64,000 nt of DNA. Origin: Bacteroidota bacterium. GTDB lineage: Bacteria > Bacteroidota > Ignavibacteria > Palsa-1295. Shown here piece after piece: positions 1 to 8,069 of the stretch (positions are counted from its first letter, which is position 1; every line of letters begins with the position of its first letter). Below the pieces are notes generated by a model, which worked only from the letters and a program-made list of their open reading frames with translations, searched no databases and was not told the DNA's origin. The stretch lies in NCBI GenBank assembly GCA_018266755.1, contig JAFDZW010000006.1, positions 62,001 to 126,000 on the forward strand. Direction: 5' to 3'. Position numbers and translations under genes: made by a program.

Positions 1-1497
1 TCGCCGTCAACCGATGTTAAGCCGTTCGGCAACATGATCCGCATCTGGGATGTATCATCAGGATCCAAGCTCAAGGAGTGGCATCTGACCAGCTTGCCAG
101 ACAGCTCTCACACGAACGCGATGAGCCGTTTCAGTCCGGATGGCACGCGCATCGCGACCACCGGTCAGGATTCGATTTACGTCTTCGATATCGCTTCCGG
201 TTCGCTTGTCACCCGACTTTCAGGCTTTGCGAGATCGTATGCGTTTGGCTCAGTCTACGGGATCCCGACTTCGCTCGATTGGAAATTCGATGGCACGCAG
301 ATCATCGGCGCCGAGGGTATTCGCCAGGATTCGCTGCCAAGCTATGTGATCGCGAACGCTGCGCTCGGCGATACCATTAAGACATTCAAACTCGATACGA
401 AACTGCCGTTCTTCAGCGAGAACAGAATGATCCACTACTCCCCCGATGGGTCGAAGTTCGTTGTTTCGAGCGACGATACTGCGGTGCGTGTCTGGGATAT
501 TGCTTCTGGCGCCATCCTCTGGCGTATTCAGCCCGGGCTGCGTGGCTCTGTGGATGCAGTGTTCTCACACGATGGAAAAACCGTCGTCACTGTCGGGTAC
601 GATTCCCTCGGTTCGAATTCCTACAACGTCAAACTCTGGGATGCTGCTACAGGCGCGTTCATCCGCTGGGTTGGTTCGGTCGGTTTTGCCAGTAAGACAA
701 TCGAATTCAGTCCCGACGACGCCCGGATCCTGGTCTCGGGCAATGCAGCGAATACTATCTTTCAGAACCCGGTCGGCGGCATCGAAAGCGATGTGTCCGA
801 TGCACCGTTCACCATCAACCCGAATACCGGTGGCAACGTCGTCGTCTATACTCCTGATCGGGGCGGCCGTGTCAACGATCTCATCGACGTCCCTGTGCTC
901 ATCGACGATCCCGGCAGCGCAATTGCAGGCGGGGCGACCCACGTTTCCTTTTCTCTCGCGTTCAATGCCACCATGCTGGGGCCGGTCGGTTCTACACCGG
1001 CAGGAAGCGTTGCTGCCGGGACGCGGGTTATGAACTTCAACTTGCCGATCGTCGCGACCGATACGGTATTGACGACACTTCACTTCAAAGTCGCTCTTGG
1101 GAATGATTCGCAAACAACAATGGCCGTGATCTCGCCGGCGACAGACGCACCTGCGGTGACAGCGACCAACGCAGACGGAGTCTTCAAGCTGCTCGATCTC
1201 TGCTATGCCGCAGGTACCCGACTGCTCAATCCTAATGGGACGGTATCGATGAACGTCGTACAGAACCCGGCGACAGACGATATTGTCGCAGATCTGTCGC
1301 TGATCGAAGACGGACGAACAACGCTCACCCTATGCGATCCACTCGGCCGAACTGTTGCAGTCCTGCTCAATGCCGACGTTCGACATGGGACGAGGCGCCT
1401 GCGGCTGTCCGGGTCGTCGCTCTCAAGCGGACGTTACTACCTGGTCCTCCAGACTCCGAATAATCAGATCGTAACGCAAGTGGAGGTCCAGCGATGA
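1..1497 (+). CDS. Secreted WD40-repeat / cohesin-like protein with T9SS-type C-terminal domain (5' partial)
   Basis: The reading frame is open from the first base of the window, so the true start lies upstream and the ATG at 34 is probably internal. WD40 blade ends are visible as IRIWDVSSG, YVFDIASG, VRVWDIASG and VKLWDAATG, giving at least four blades of a beta-propeller. After residue about 280 comes a cohesin-like beta-sandwich (DVPVLIDDPGSA...LTTLHFKV). The last 90 residues look like a T9SS type A sorting domain (NPNGTVSMNVVQNPA, LCDPLGRTV, LSSGRYYLVL). I infer a cell-surface or secreted protein exported by type IX secretion. The stop overlaps the start of the next gene by 4 bases (ATGA), so the two are translationally coupled. 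Confidence 0.8.
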   Translation, partial: SPSTDVKPFGNMIRIWDVSSGSKLKEWHLTSLPDSSHTNAMSRFSPDGTRIATTGQDSIYVFDIASGSLVTRLSGFARSYAFGSVYGIPTSLDWKFDGTQIIGAEGIRQDSLPSYVIANAALGDTIKTFKLDTKLPFFSENRMIHYSPDGSKFVVSSDDTAVRVWDIASGAILWRIQPGLRGSVDAVFSHDGKTVVTVGYDSLGSNSYNVKLWDAATGAFIRWVGSVGFASKTIEFSPDDARILVSGNAANTIFQNPVGGIESDVSDAPFTINPNTGGNVVVYTPDRGGRVNDLIDVPVLIDDPGSAIAGGATHVSFSLAFNATMLGPVGSTPAGSVAAGTRVMNFNLPIVATDTVLTTLHFKVALGNDSQTTMAVISPATDAPAVTATNADGVFKLLDLCYAAGTRLLNPNGTVSMNVVQNPATDDIVADLSLIEDGRTTLTLCDPLGRTVAVLLNADVRHGTRRLRLSGSSLSSGRYYLVLQTPNNQIVTQVEVQR

Positions 1498-3617
1498 AGC
1501 AACTCCTTCTTCTGTGCATGTTGCTTCTGGCCACATCCTCGTTTGCGCAGGATTCGCTCAGGATGCGCTATGGCTTCGAAGCCGGGTGGGGGGCTAATCT
1601 GCATACCGCCGATTTTCGGGCATTGCCCGGAGTACCGAACTGTTGCCCGCAATTCACCAACGGATCGGGTGGCGGGATCCAGGGAGGCGTGTTCGCGGCC
1701 TGGCCGTTGTCGAATTCACTTCTCTTCGGAGTCGCAGCATCGTACTGGGATCAGAGTGCAACGCTGACCAATGACCAACCGCTCTATATCATCTCGGACG
1801 GTGTCGGGCAGGACGGCGTTGATCGCCATACGGTGAGCGCGACCATCGGTACCGTCGGGCTCGAACCAACACTGTCATGGAATGCAATCGGAAGTCTGAT
1901 GCTCTCGGTCGGAGTGCGGGCCGGATTTGCTATATCGAAAAACTATTCGCAAGATGAACGTATCGTCCAGCCCGCAGGCACGGGGACGTTCCTTGATTCG
2001 CTTGGCAATGACACGCACAGCCAAGTTCGCAATCAGAACGCAGGACAGATCCCCGACGCTGCATCAGTATTGTTCGCTGCAACCGTTGGAGTCGGGTATG
2101 AGCTTCCCCTCAATAGCCAACACTCCATCTTCCTTGCGCCGCAAGTATCGTACGCGTTTGCGCTGAACAATCTGACCACCGTTACGTGGAAGCCGAGCGG
2201 ACTTCGTGCCGGGATCGGGCTGACCTTCTCCCCCGTCCCGGATAGACGGCAGTATGAGTTTGATACGACGATACTCCGAGACACGTCGGTGCGCTACGAA
2301 CGTACGCTCGCACAAGAGCAACTCTCACTTGTCACGACCGATCACTCGCGATCGGTGACGACGAATGGGAATATAATCTTGACCACGACGGTCCACCGCG
2401 AGCACTATCTCTTGCAGATCCCCGATCGACACGATATCACTTGCAGTGCACAGGCGGTGGGACTGGACGAGAATAATGCGGAACATCCGGTCGCAACACT
2501 TCGGATCGAAGAATTTCTAACGACGAATGCTCATCCACTCCTTGGGTTCGTCTTCTTCTCGGAAGGCGATAGTGTTCTCCCGACACGCTATCACACGCTC
2601 AGACGGGACGAAGCGGCCCACTATGAATTGCGGTCGCTGTTCTCGCTCGATGCGCTCGGAATCCACCACGAGGGATTGAATATCATCGGAAAACGATTGC
2701 AGCAATATCCGAATGCACACCTTACGATCCTCGGTTGCAACTCGGACCAGTCGGTTGAATCGCAAAACATTGCATTATCTGCTGCTCGTGCGAAAACAGT
2801 GTTCGAATATTTCCGCACGGTTTGGGGCATCTCGGAGAACCGGTTGATCGTGCAACATAGAAATTTGCCCGACCATCCTTCGAACCCTCGAACACCGGAC
2901 GGACAGGAAGAGAATCGTCGGGTTGAGTTGAGTTGCGATGTCCCTGAGGTACTGGATGTATTCCTCGCGAATGACACCGTTCGGACTCCAAACCCGCCAC
3001 AACTTCGGATCAAAATGCAATCTTCCTCGTCCGTTGGCGTGGCATCATGGCAACTCGATGTTCTTCAGGGCAACCGGCGACTCCATCATGCCGAGGGCAC
3101 AGGCGCAGTCCCGGCCTACCATGACTGGGACCTCGAACACGATCAAGCATCGATCCCCCGCTACGGCGAGCCACTGAGAATATTCCTGCGAACTGCCAAT
3201 ACCAAAGGCGACGTTGCGATCGACTCCGCTACTCTCCCAACGGAAGTACTCACTGTGGAGCAAAAGAAGTCTCGCCATGCAGGCGACGTGATCATCGATC
3301 GGTACAACCTTGTGCTGTTTGCATTCGGCACGTCGGCGATGACGCCTGCGCAAGAACGAGTGCTCACACTTGTGCGCTCGAAGCTCAAACCGACTTCGGC
3401 GATTGCGATCGAAGGCTATACGGACCGGTCAGGATCTGCGCAATCGAATAAGCGGCTGGCGACTGACCGTGCAACCTCCACGTCGACCGGTCTTGGCCGC
3501 AGAGATGCGACCGTCAAGGGAATTGGCGAGGATCGTCTATTGTACCCCAACGATACCCCGGAGGGGCGATTCCTATGCCGGACGGTCCAGATCACCGTCC
3601 GAACACCGATAGAATAA
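1494..3617 (+). CDS. Outer-membrane beta-barrel protein with two OmpA-like domains
   Basis: 707 residues. A signal peptide (residues 1-18, ending SSFAQ) is followed by a porin-like barrel to about residue 250. A first OmpA-like peptidoglycan-binding domain lies at about 345-480 (FFSEGDSVLP, LSAARAKTVFEYF, ENRRVEL). A beta-rich spacer follows, then a second, shorter OmpA-like domain at about 600-707 (FAFGTSAMTPAQ, IAIEGYTDRSGS, NKRLATDRA). The first domain has GCNSD where typical OmpA domains have GHTD; the second keeps YTD. It probably links the outer membrane to the cell wall. It overlaps the upstream WD40/T9SS gene by 4 bases, which suggests a surface protein paired with its anchor. Specific function is unknown. 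Confidence 0.8.
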   Translation: MKQLLLLCMLLLATSSFAQDSLRMRYGFEAGWGANLHTADFRALPGVPNCCPQFTNGSGGGIQGGVFAAWPLSNSLLFGVAASYWDQSATLTNDQPLYIISDGVGQDGVDRHTVSATIGTVGLEPTLSWNAIGSLMLSVGVRAGFAISKNYSQDERIVQPAGTGTFLDSLGNDTHSQVRNQNAGQIPDAASVLFAATVGVGYELPLNSQHSIFLAPQVSYAFALNNLTTVTWKPSGLRAGIGLTFSPVPDRRQYEFDTTILRDTSVRYERTLAQEQLSLVTTDHSRSVTTNGNIILTTTVHREHYLLQIPDRHDITCSAQAVGLDENNAEHPVATLRIEEFLTTNAHPLLGFVFFSEGDSVLPTRYHTLRRDEAAHYELRSLFSLDALGIHHEGLNIIGKRLQQYPNAHLTILGCNSDQSVESQNIALSAARAKTVFEYFRTVWGISENRLIVQHRNLPDHPSNPRTPDGQEENRRVELSCDVPEVLDVFLANDTVRTPNPPQLRIKMQSSSSVGVASWQLDVLQGNRRLHHAEGTGAVPAYHDWDLEHDQASIPRYGEPLRIFLRTANTKGDVAIDSATLPTEVLTVEQKKSRHAGDVIIDRYNLVLFAFGTSAMTPAQERVLTLVRSKLKPTSAIAIEGYTDRSGSAQSNKRLATDRATSTSTGLGRRDATVKGIGEDRLLYPNDTPEGRFLCRTVQITVRTPIE

Positions 3618-3692
3618 GCATGAGTGGGTCGAAATTCAACTACGGGAAAAACTGTTGTACCCTGCTCGTAATTCATGACTTCTTTGACCCCT

Positions 3693-5174
3693 ATGAAAAA
3701 TCGGACTCGCGTAGCGATCGTAGTCGCGGCTCTCGCCCTTTCGATCCAGTACATCGGTTGCGGTGGCGCCGAACTCTCGAGCGCAAAGCTCTATCGCCAG
3801 CAGCGCAATTACAATAAAGCGAACGAGCTTTTGCTGCAAGCGCTCAAGAACGACCCGCATAGCGACGAAGGCTGGGCGCTCTACGTCACGAACCTCTATG
3901 ATCTGAACCAGTACGAGAAGATCGCCAGCGTCATCGACTCGGCGAAGCTCTACGCAATCAAGAATCGCGCGACGGTCGAGAATATCCGCCACGAAACGTG
4001 GATTCAACTCTATAATGCCGGACTGAAATCCTACCGCGACAATCCGGACAGCAAAGAGCAGCAACAGTTCGCAATCCAGTATCTCGAAGCGGCAAAGCGT
4101 TTGGCACCGGAACAGCCGGAGACGTACGAGTTGCTCGGCGATGTGTATTCGGCTACGTCGGATACCGCTAAGGCAATCTCGACGTACGAGGATGCGCTTG
4201 CACAGGTTCGCACGTCGCACGATCAGGGTACGTCACTCGGTCTGACACTTCGCATGTCGCCGGAGTCGGTCGTCAAGGCAATCGGCGGCGATCCGAGCAA
4301 GAAGATCATGGAGCCGACCACCGAGACGGATTCTGCGATGATCTATAAATACACCTCGAACGAAGGCTACTTCTATTTCGAGAAGGCCGAGAAAGCCCCG
4401 CATAACTGGCAGCTTACCGGCTGGCGCTTCACGCCCTACGATGCGGTTGGGTTGCAGCCAATGCGCATTTCGATCAATACATACCTGAACCTCGCGGGCT
4501 ATTACTACGCAAAGGGCAATACTCTTCTGGCCGCTGGCAACAAGTCTGGCGCAGAGGATATGTATAATAAAGTGGTGCCGCTCTTGATCTCGGTGCAGCG
4601 TCTGGATCCGAGCGACGAGAACGCAACGAACATTATCCCGGACATCTACTCCAAGCTCGATGCGCCTGAGAAGGCAAAGGCAATGTACAAGCGCATGCTC
4701 AACGAACATCCGTCGAAGGTGCTGTATGCTGCGTACGGTGCGGTGCTCCTGAAGTCGCAGGACTTCCCCGGCGGCATCGAACAGTACGAGAAGGCACTGA
4801 GCATGGACCCCGCATTCGAGAACGCGCTTTATAATCTCGGCGTCGCGTACCAGAACTGGGCAGCCGAAATTCAAAAGAAAGACAAGAAGGCGGACGTGAA
4901 GGACAAACTCGAGAAGTCCGTCGGGTATTACGAGCGCGTACATTCGGTCAACCCTAAAGAGTACAACACGCTCTCGAACCTGTACCAATTATACGATGTG
5001 CTTGGCAACAAAGATCAGCAGGCGAAGACGCTTTCTGCGCTGGAATCGCTCAAGTCCACCGACGTCGCGAATGATAAATGGTACTGGAATACCATGATGA
5101 AGCTCTACGCGACCGCGAAGAAAGCCAAAGAGGCCGACGACGCAATGAAGCATTACGATAGCTTGAACAAATAA
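3693..5174 (+). CDS. TPR-repeat lipoprotein
   Basis: 493 residues from the ATG at 3693. An ATG at 3675 is also in frame, but the later one places a positively charged n-region (MKNRTR) right before the hydrophobic segment. The signal ends in YIGCGG, a plausible but imperfect lipobox, so a lipid-anchored periplasmic protein is likely. Tetratricopeptide repeats are seen near residues 25-60 (YNKANELLLQAL), 125-175 (LLGDVYSATSDTAKAISTY), 360-395 (YEKALSMDPAFENALYNLG) and 415-450. A non-TPR segment lies between about residues 190 and 265. The family usually scaffolds protein complexes. A GC-rich hairpin follows the stop. Confidence 0.8.
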   Translation: MKNRTRVAIVVAALALSIQYIGCGGAELSSAKLYRQQRNYNKANELLLQALKNDPHSDEGWALYVTNLYDLNQYEKIASVIDSAKLYAIKNRATVENIRHETWIQLYNAGLKSYRDNPDSKEQQQFAIQYLEAAKRLAPEQPETYELLGDVYSATSDTAKAISTYEDALAQVRTSHDQGTSLGLTLRMSPESVVKAIGGDPSKKIMEPTTETDSAMIYKYTSNEGYFYFEKAEKAPHNWQLTGWRFTPYDAVGLQPMRISINTYLNLAGYYYAKGNTLLAAGNKSGAEDMYNKVVPLLISVQRLDPSDENATNIIPDIYSKLDAPEKAKAMYKRMLNEHPSKVLYAAYGAVLLKSQDFPGGIEQYEKALSMDPAFENALYNLGVAYQNWAAEIQKKDKKADVKDKLEKSVGYYERVHSVNPKEYNTLSNLYQLYDVLGNKDQQAKTLSALESLKSTDVANDKWYWNTMMKLYATAKKAKEADDAMKHYDSLNK

Positions 5175-5180
5175 CCGCGC

Positions 5181-5201
5181 TGCGCGGCATCGCGCCGCGC
5201 A
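5181..5201 (+). terminator. GC-rich hairpin after the TPR lipoprotein gene
   Basis: Arms TGCGCGGC and GCCGCGCA pair perfectly over 8 bp around a 5-base loop, 6 bases after the TAA. No clear T-run follows, so it may be a weak terminator or an mRNA-stabilising hairpin. Confidence 0.35.
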
Positions 5202-5226
5202 CGCTACTCTTAATCACTAATCTTCC

Positions 5227-5556
5227 ATGGATACCAATAACGAACCACAGGGTCAGCAACTCCAGATCGAGCTCGGCGAGAAAGAAGCCGAAGGCATTTA
5301 CTCGAATCTTGCGATCATCACCCACTCGCCCGCCGAGTTCATTATCGATTACACGCGCGTGACGCCGGGCGTCCCGAAGGCACGCGTGCTTTCGCGCATT
5401 ATCATGACGCCGCAGCACATGAAGCTGCTCGTCAATGCCATGCGCGAAAATGTCGAGCGATATGAATCGCAATACGGCGAGATCCGTGTCGAAGGCGGCA
5501 ACGAACACCCCTTCGGCTTCCGTACCGGCCCGACCGGCGGCGAAAAAGTACACTAA
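5227..5556 (+). CDS. DUF3467 family protein
   Basis: 109 residues, soluble, no signal peptide. The sequence follows the DUF3467 pattern: a central segment YSNLAIITHSPAEFIIDYTR, then a proline-containing turn and VLSRIIMTPQHMKLLVNAM, with a conserved helix before YESQYGEI. The family is small, cytoplasmic, widespread in Bacteroidota and other phyla, and has no assigned biochemical function. It stands alone between the TPR lipoprotein and the EthD gene and is followed by a strong hairpin, so it is probably monocistronic. Confidence 0.8.
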   Translation: MDTNNEPQGQQLQIELGEKEAEGIYSNLAIITHSPAEFIIDYTRVTPGVPKARVLSRIIMTPQHMKLLVNAMRENVERYESQYGEIRVEGGNEHPFGFRTGPTGGEKVH

Positions 5557-5565
5557 TTAATCGGT

Positions 5566-5624
5566 AAAAGGATGAAGGATCGGCGATGATGGACGAACTC
5601 CTTCATCATGACCTTCATCCTTTT
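5566..5624 (+). terminator. Hairpin terminator after the DUF3467 gene
   Basis: Arms AAAAGGATGAAGG and CCTTCATCCTTTT form a 13-bp perfect stem, and the right arm ends in a short T-run (TTTTGTATTT). The loop contains further self-complementary GATGATG/CATCAT. It is the likely terminator of the DUF3467 gene. Confidence 0.6.
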
Positions 5625-5650
5625 GTATTTATCCTTCATCCGTTCTTCCA

Positions 5651-5977
5651 ATGGTAGTTCTGACCGCACTCTATAAGACGCCCGAGAATCCGACAGAATT
5701 CGATGCACACTACAACGATGTGCATACCCCGCTCGTCAAGAAGATCCCGGGACTCAAAAAACTCGAAGTCTTGAAGTTTTCTAAAATGCTCACACCGGCA
5801 ACGGCGTTGCTTGCCGAGCAGCCGTACTTGCAGTGCAATATGTACTTTGCCGACATGGACGCCTTCAAGGCCGCCATGGCATCCGACGAGAACAAAGCGG
5901 CCGGTAAAGACCTGATGAGTTTTGCGGCTCCGCTTGTTTCGATGTGTGTCGCCAAGCACGACGACATCGCGCTCTAA
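5651..5977 (+). CDS. EthD family protein
   Basis: 108 residues. EthD features are visible: an N-terminal strand VVLTALYKTPENP, FDAHYNDVHTPLVKKIPGL (the conserved HYxxxHxPL segment), and a C-terminal strand with aromatic residues. EthD-like ferredoxin-fold proteins dimerise. EthD itself is needed for ether degradation in Rhodococcus, but most homologues have no known role. The stop lies 22 bases before the ATG of a crotonase-family gene on the same strand, so the two probably form an operon linked to acyl-CoA or aromatic metabolism. That link is an inference. Confidence 0.75.
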   Translation: MVVLTALYKTPENPTEFDAHYNDVHTPLVKKIPGLKKLEVLKFSKMLTPATALLAEQPYLQCNMYFADMDAFKAAMASDENKAAGKDLMSFAAPLVSMCVAKHDDIAL

Positions 5978-5999
5978 TACTCCACCACCCCGTACGATC

Positions 6000-6857
6000 A
6001 TGCCGAAGAAAGACACAAATGAATTAAATCCGTACCAGGAGAAGCGATCGTTCGACTTCTCGCATATCATCTACGAGAAGAAAGATTACGTCGCAACCGT
6101 AACGCTCAACCGCCCAGAGGTACTCAACTGCTTGAACCTCACGACGCTGCAGGAGCTCTTGATCGCCTTCGAGGACGTCTCGTGGGACGACGACATTGCG
6201 GTGCTCGTGATCACCGGTGCCGGCGACCGTGCTTTCTGCACCGGAGCAGATCTGCGCGAGCAGGAGGAGTTCTTTCTCGGCAATCCGAACGACTACTACA
6301 AATGGATGCGCGTCTTTATCGAGATGCACGAGCGTCTGCGTAATATCGGCAAGCCGACGATCGCCAAGCTCAACGGGATCGTCGTCGGCGGTGGCAACGA
6401 ACTCAATATTTCATGCGACCTTGCCATTGCTGCCGACCACATCCATATCCGCCAGGTCGGTGCCGCCCGTGGCTCGGTTGCCGCAGCGGGCGCAACGCAG
6501 TGGCTGCCGCTGATGGTGGGCGACCGTCGTGCACGCGAGATTCTTTTCCTCTGCGAGGAGATTCCGGCCGCCAAAGCGCTCGATTGGGGGTTGGTGAATC
6601 AGGTCGTTCCGAAAGAACAGCTCGACGAGGCTACTGCCATCTTGTGCGAAAAGCTGTATAACAAGCTGCCTGAGTGCCTACGCTACACGAAGCAGAACCT
6701 GAACTTCTGGAAGGACTTGAGCTGGCATACGACGATCGGACATGCGCGCGATTGGCTCTCGATCCATAACCTCTCCGACGAGGTCACCGAAGGCATCTCG
6801 GCATTCAACGAAAAGCGCGGAGTGAATTATAAGAAGATCAGGCGGAAGAAAGCGTAG
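6000..6857 (+). CDS. Enoyl-CoA hydratase/isomerase family protein (atypical crotonase)
   Basis: 285 residues from the ATG at 6000; an earlier in-frame start inside the EthD gene is unlikely. Crotonase fold: VTLNRPEVLNCLN, oxyanion-hole segments GDRAFCTGADL and NGIVVGGGNEL. The Glu equivalent to crotonase Glu144 is present (GNELNISCD), but the Glu164 position is replaced in RQVGAARGSVAAAGATQW. That Gly/Ala-rich loop is more like the BamA/MenB branch than a classical hydratase. The substrate is unknown; ring hydrolysis or an isomerase-like reaction is as plausible as simple hydration. It ends in a basic tail (KKIRRKKA). Confidence 0.75.
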   Translation: MPKKDTNELNPYQEKRSFDFSHIIYEKKDYVATVTLNRPEVLNCLNLTTLQELLIAFEDVSWDDDIAVLVITGAGDRAFCTGADLREQEEFFLGNPNDYYKWMRVFIEMHERLRNIGKPTIAKLNGIVVGGGNELNISCDLAIAADHIHIRQVGAARGSVAAAGATQWLPLMVGDRRAREILFLCEEIPAAKALDWGLVNQVVPKEQLDEATAILCEKLYNKLPECLRYTKQNLNFWKDLSWHTTIGHARDWLSIHNLSDEVTEGISAFNEKRGVNYKKIRRKKA

Positions 6858-6867
6858 TTCTTTGTTC

Positions 6868-6936
6868 GTAGTCAGTAGTTAGTAGCCAGTAGCCAGAAAG
6901 GCTGGTACTGACTACTGACTACAAACTACTGGCTAC
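6868..6936. repeat. AGTAG/CCAG palindromic repeat between convergent genes
   Basis: Low-complexity inverted repeat built from AGTAGTCAGTAG- and AGTAGCCAG-like units. The left arm (GTAGTCAGTAGTTAGTAGCC...) is complementary to the right arm (...TGACTACAAACTACTGGC). It fills the gap between the crotonase and peroxiredoxin genes and runs over the peroxiredoxin stop codon (TAG, read from the complementary CTA at 6933-6935). It may act as a bidirectional terminator. Confidence 0.7.
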
Positions 6937-7421
6937 TTCAGAGCCTTAATGTCTGCTTGCAATTCGGCGCTGTGCTCCCTGACAGCGACCTTGTGATAAA
7001 TCTTTGCAATCTTGCCGTTCTTGTCGATCAGGAACGTCCAGCGTGCCGGCCATTTGTCATCCACCGGCACACCATATTCCGCACAGATCTTGCCGTCGGT
7101 GTCCACTAACAACGGAAAGTTTAGATGGTCTTTCTCGGTGAATTGTTTATGTTTTTCCTGCGAATCGAGCGAGACACCGAGAATTACGGTGTTCAGTCCG
7201 TCGAAGAGCGACTTATCGTCGCGGAAATTACACGCTTCTATCGTGCAGCCGCTCGTCATATCCTCCGGATAGAAATAGAGAATGACATTCGACTTGCCTT
7301 TGTAATCAGCGAGCGAGATCTTCGAGCCATCGGTCGAGATCGTCGAGAAATTCGGAGCAACATCTCCGACATGCAGTGTAACCATGAGTGTCGTTAATAC
7401 GGATAGTAAAAATGTCAGCAT
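6933..7421 (-). CDS. Peroxiredoxin (Bcp/PrxQ type)
   Basis: 162 residues from the ATG at 7421, which starts a short hydrophobic segment (MLTFLLSVLTTLMVTL); a start at 7385 would give a soluble form. The AhpC/TSA fold shows VGDVAPNF, YFYPEDMTSGC (peroxidatic Cys in a TxxC-like context) and a second Cys five residues later (CTIEAC), the Bcp-type resolving position. LIDKNGKIAKIYHKV is the usual C-terminal strand pair. It reduces hydrogen peroxide and organic peroxides with thioredoxin-type donors. The N-terminal hydrophobic stretch suggests membrane attachment or export, unusual for Bcp proteins. It lies convergent to the crotonase gene. Confidence 0.85.
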   Translation of the reverse strand: MLTFLLSVLTTLMVTLHVGDVAPNFSTISTDGSKISLADYKGKSNVILYFYPEDMTSGCTIEACNFRDDKSLFDGLNTVILGVSLDSQEKHKQFTEKDHLNFPLLVDTDGKICAEYGVPVDDKWPARWTFLIDKNGKIAKIYHKVAVREHSAELQADIKALK

Positions 7422-7505
7422 AGCACATGAGCGATTAGTGCAGATCCCTCTATCACAGTACGCGCCAGGCGCAACTGAGCCCGGCGGTGGAGTCACGAAA
7501 ACAAA

Positions 7506-8066
7506 CTACAATTCCTGCAACAACCCATTCGCGAAGAGCGTGGCATATTTTACCACGTCGGTACCGAGCTTTTCGATCCGCTGCGCCACAGCCGGATCGG
7601 CAATCACATCCGGCCCTGCGAAGAGCTTCCCACTGCTGGCGATCGAGACCTGATGCGGAATCGCCCAGGCTCCGAGGCTGCGCATCACCGTGCGTAATTG
7701 GGTAATCGCGTTGATCGCTCCGGTCGAGCCGCCCGAAACCCCGATGATCCCGACGATCTTATGATCGAAATCGTCCGAATTGCAAAGGTCGAGTGCGTTC
7801 TTGAGCGACCCGCTAAAACTATTATGATAATCGGGCGTCGCCAGGATTATCCCCTGTGCTTCGCGCACGAGCGAGCGAAATCGGTGCACCGACGGCGGAT
7901 ACGTTGTATCGTCAGGTCGTGCGTCGCACCACGGCAACGGTTCGGCAGCAATATCATAGAGCGTCGTCTGCGCGCCCATACGCTCGGCGGAAGCCAGCGC
8001 CAGCCGCAAGACGGCCGCCGTCCCGCTGTGCGGTCTCATATTGCCACAGATTCCGAGTACGCGCAT
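7506..8066 (-). CDS. NADPH-dependent FMN reductase family protein
   Basis: 186 residues. Flavodoxin-like fold of the NADPH-dependent FMN reductase family: the first strand and phosphate-binding loop LGICGNMRPHSGTA, then ILATPDYHNSFSGSLKNALD, which matches the family's flavin-contact segment, and IIGVSGGSTGAINA. Members transfer electrons from NAD(P)H via FMN to quinones, azo compounds, chromate or iron. The natural substrate cannot be told. The start lies 3 bases after the stop of the 3-hydroxyacyl-CoA dehydrogenase gene on the same strand, so the two are probably cotranscribed. Confidence 0.85.
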   Translation of the reverse strand: MRVLGICGNMRPHSGTAAVLRLALASAERMGAQTTLYDIAAEPLPWCDARPDDTTYPPSVHRFRSLVREAQGIILATPDYHNSFSGSLKNALDLCNSDDFDHKIVGIIGVSGGSTGAINAITQLRTVMRSLGAWAIPHQVSIASSGKLFAGPDVIADPAVAQRIEKLGTDVVKYATLFANGLLQEL

Positions 8067-8069
8067 TCG

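Noticed and set aside
4233-4988. Minus-strand frame opposite the TPR lipoprotein
   Set aside because: Val/Leu/Arg-rich shadow without a ribosome binding site. The plus-strand frame has clear TPR repeats.
6868-6936. CRISPR-like short repeats
   Set aside because: The units are imperfect, with no spacers of constant length and no cas gene. It is a palindromic low-complexity repeat.
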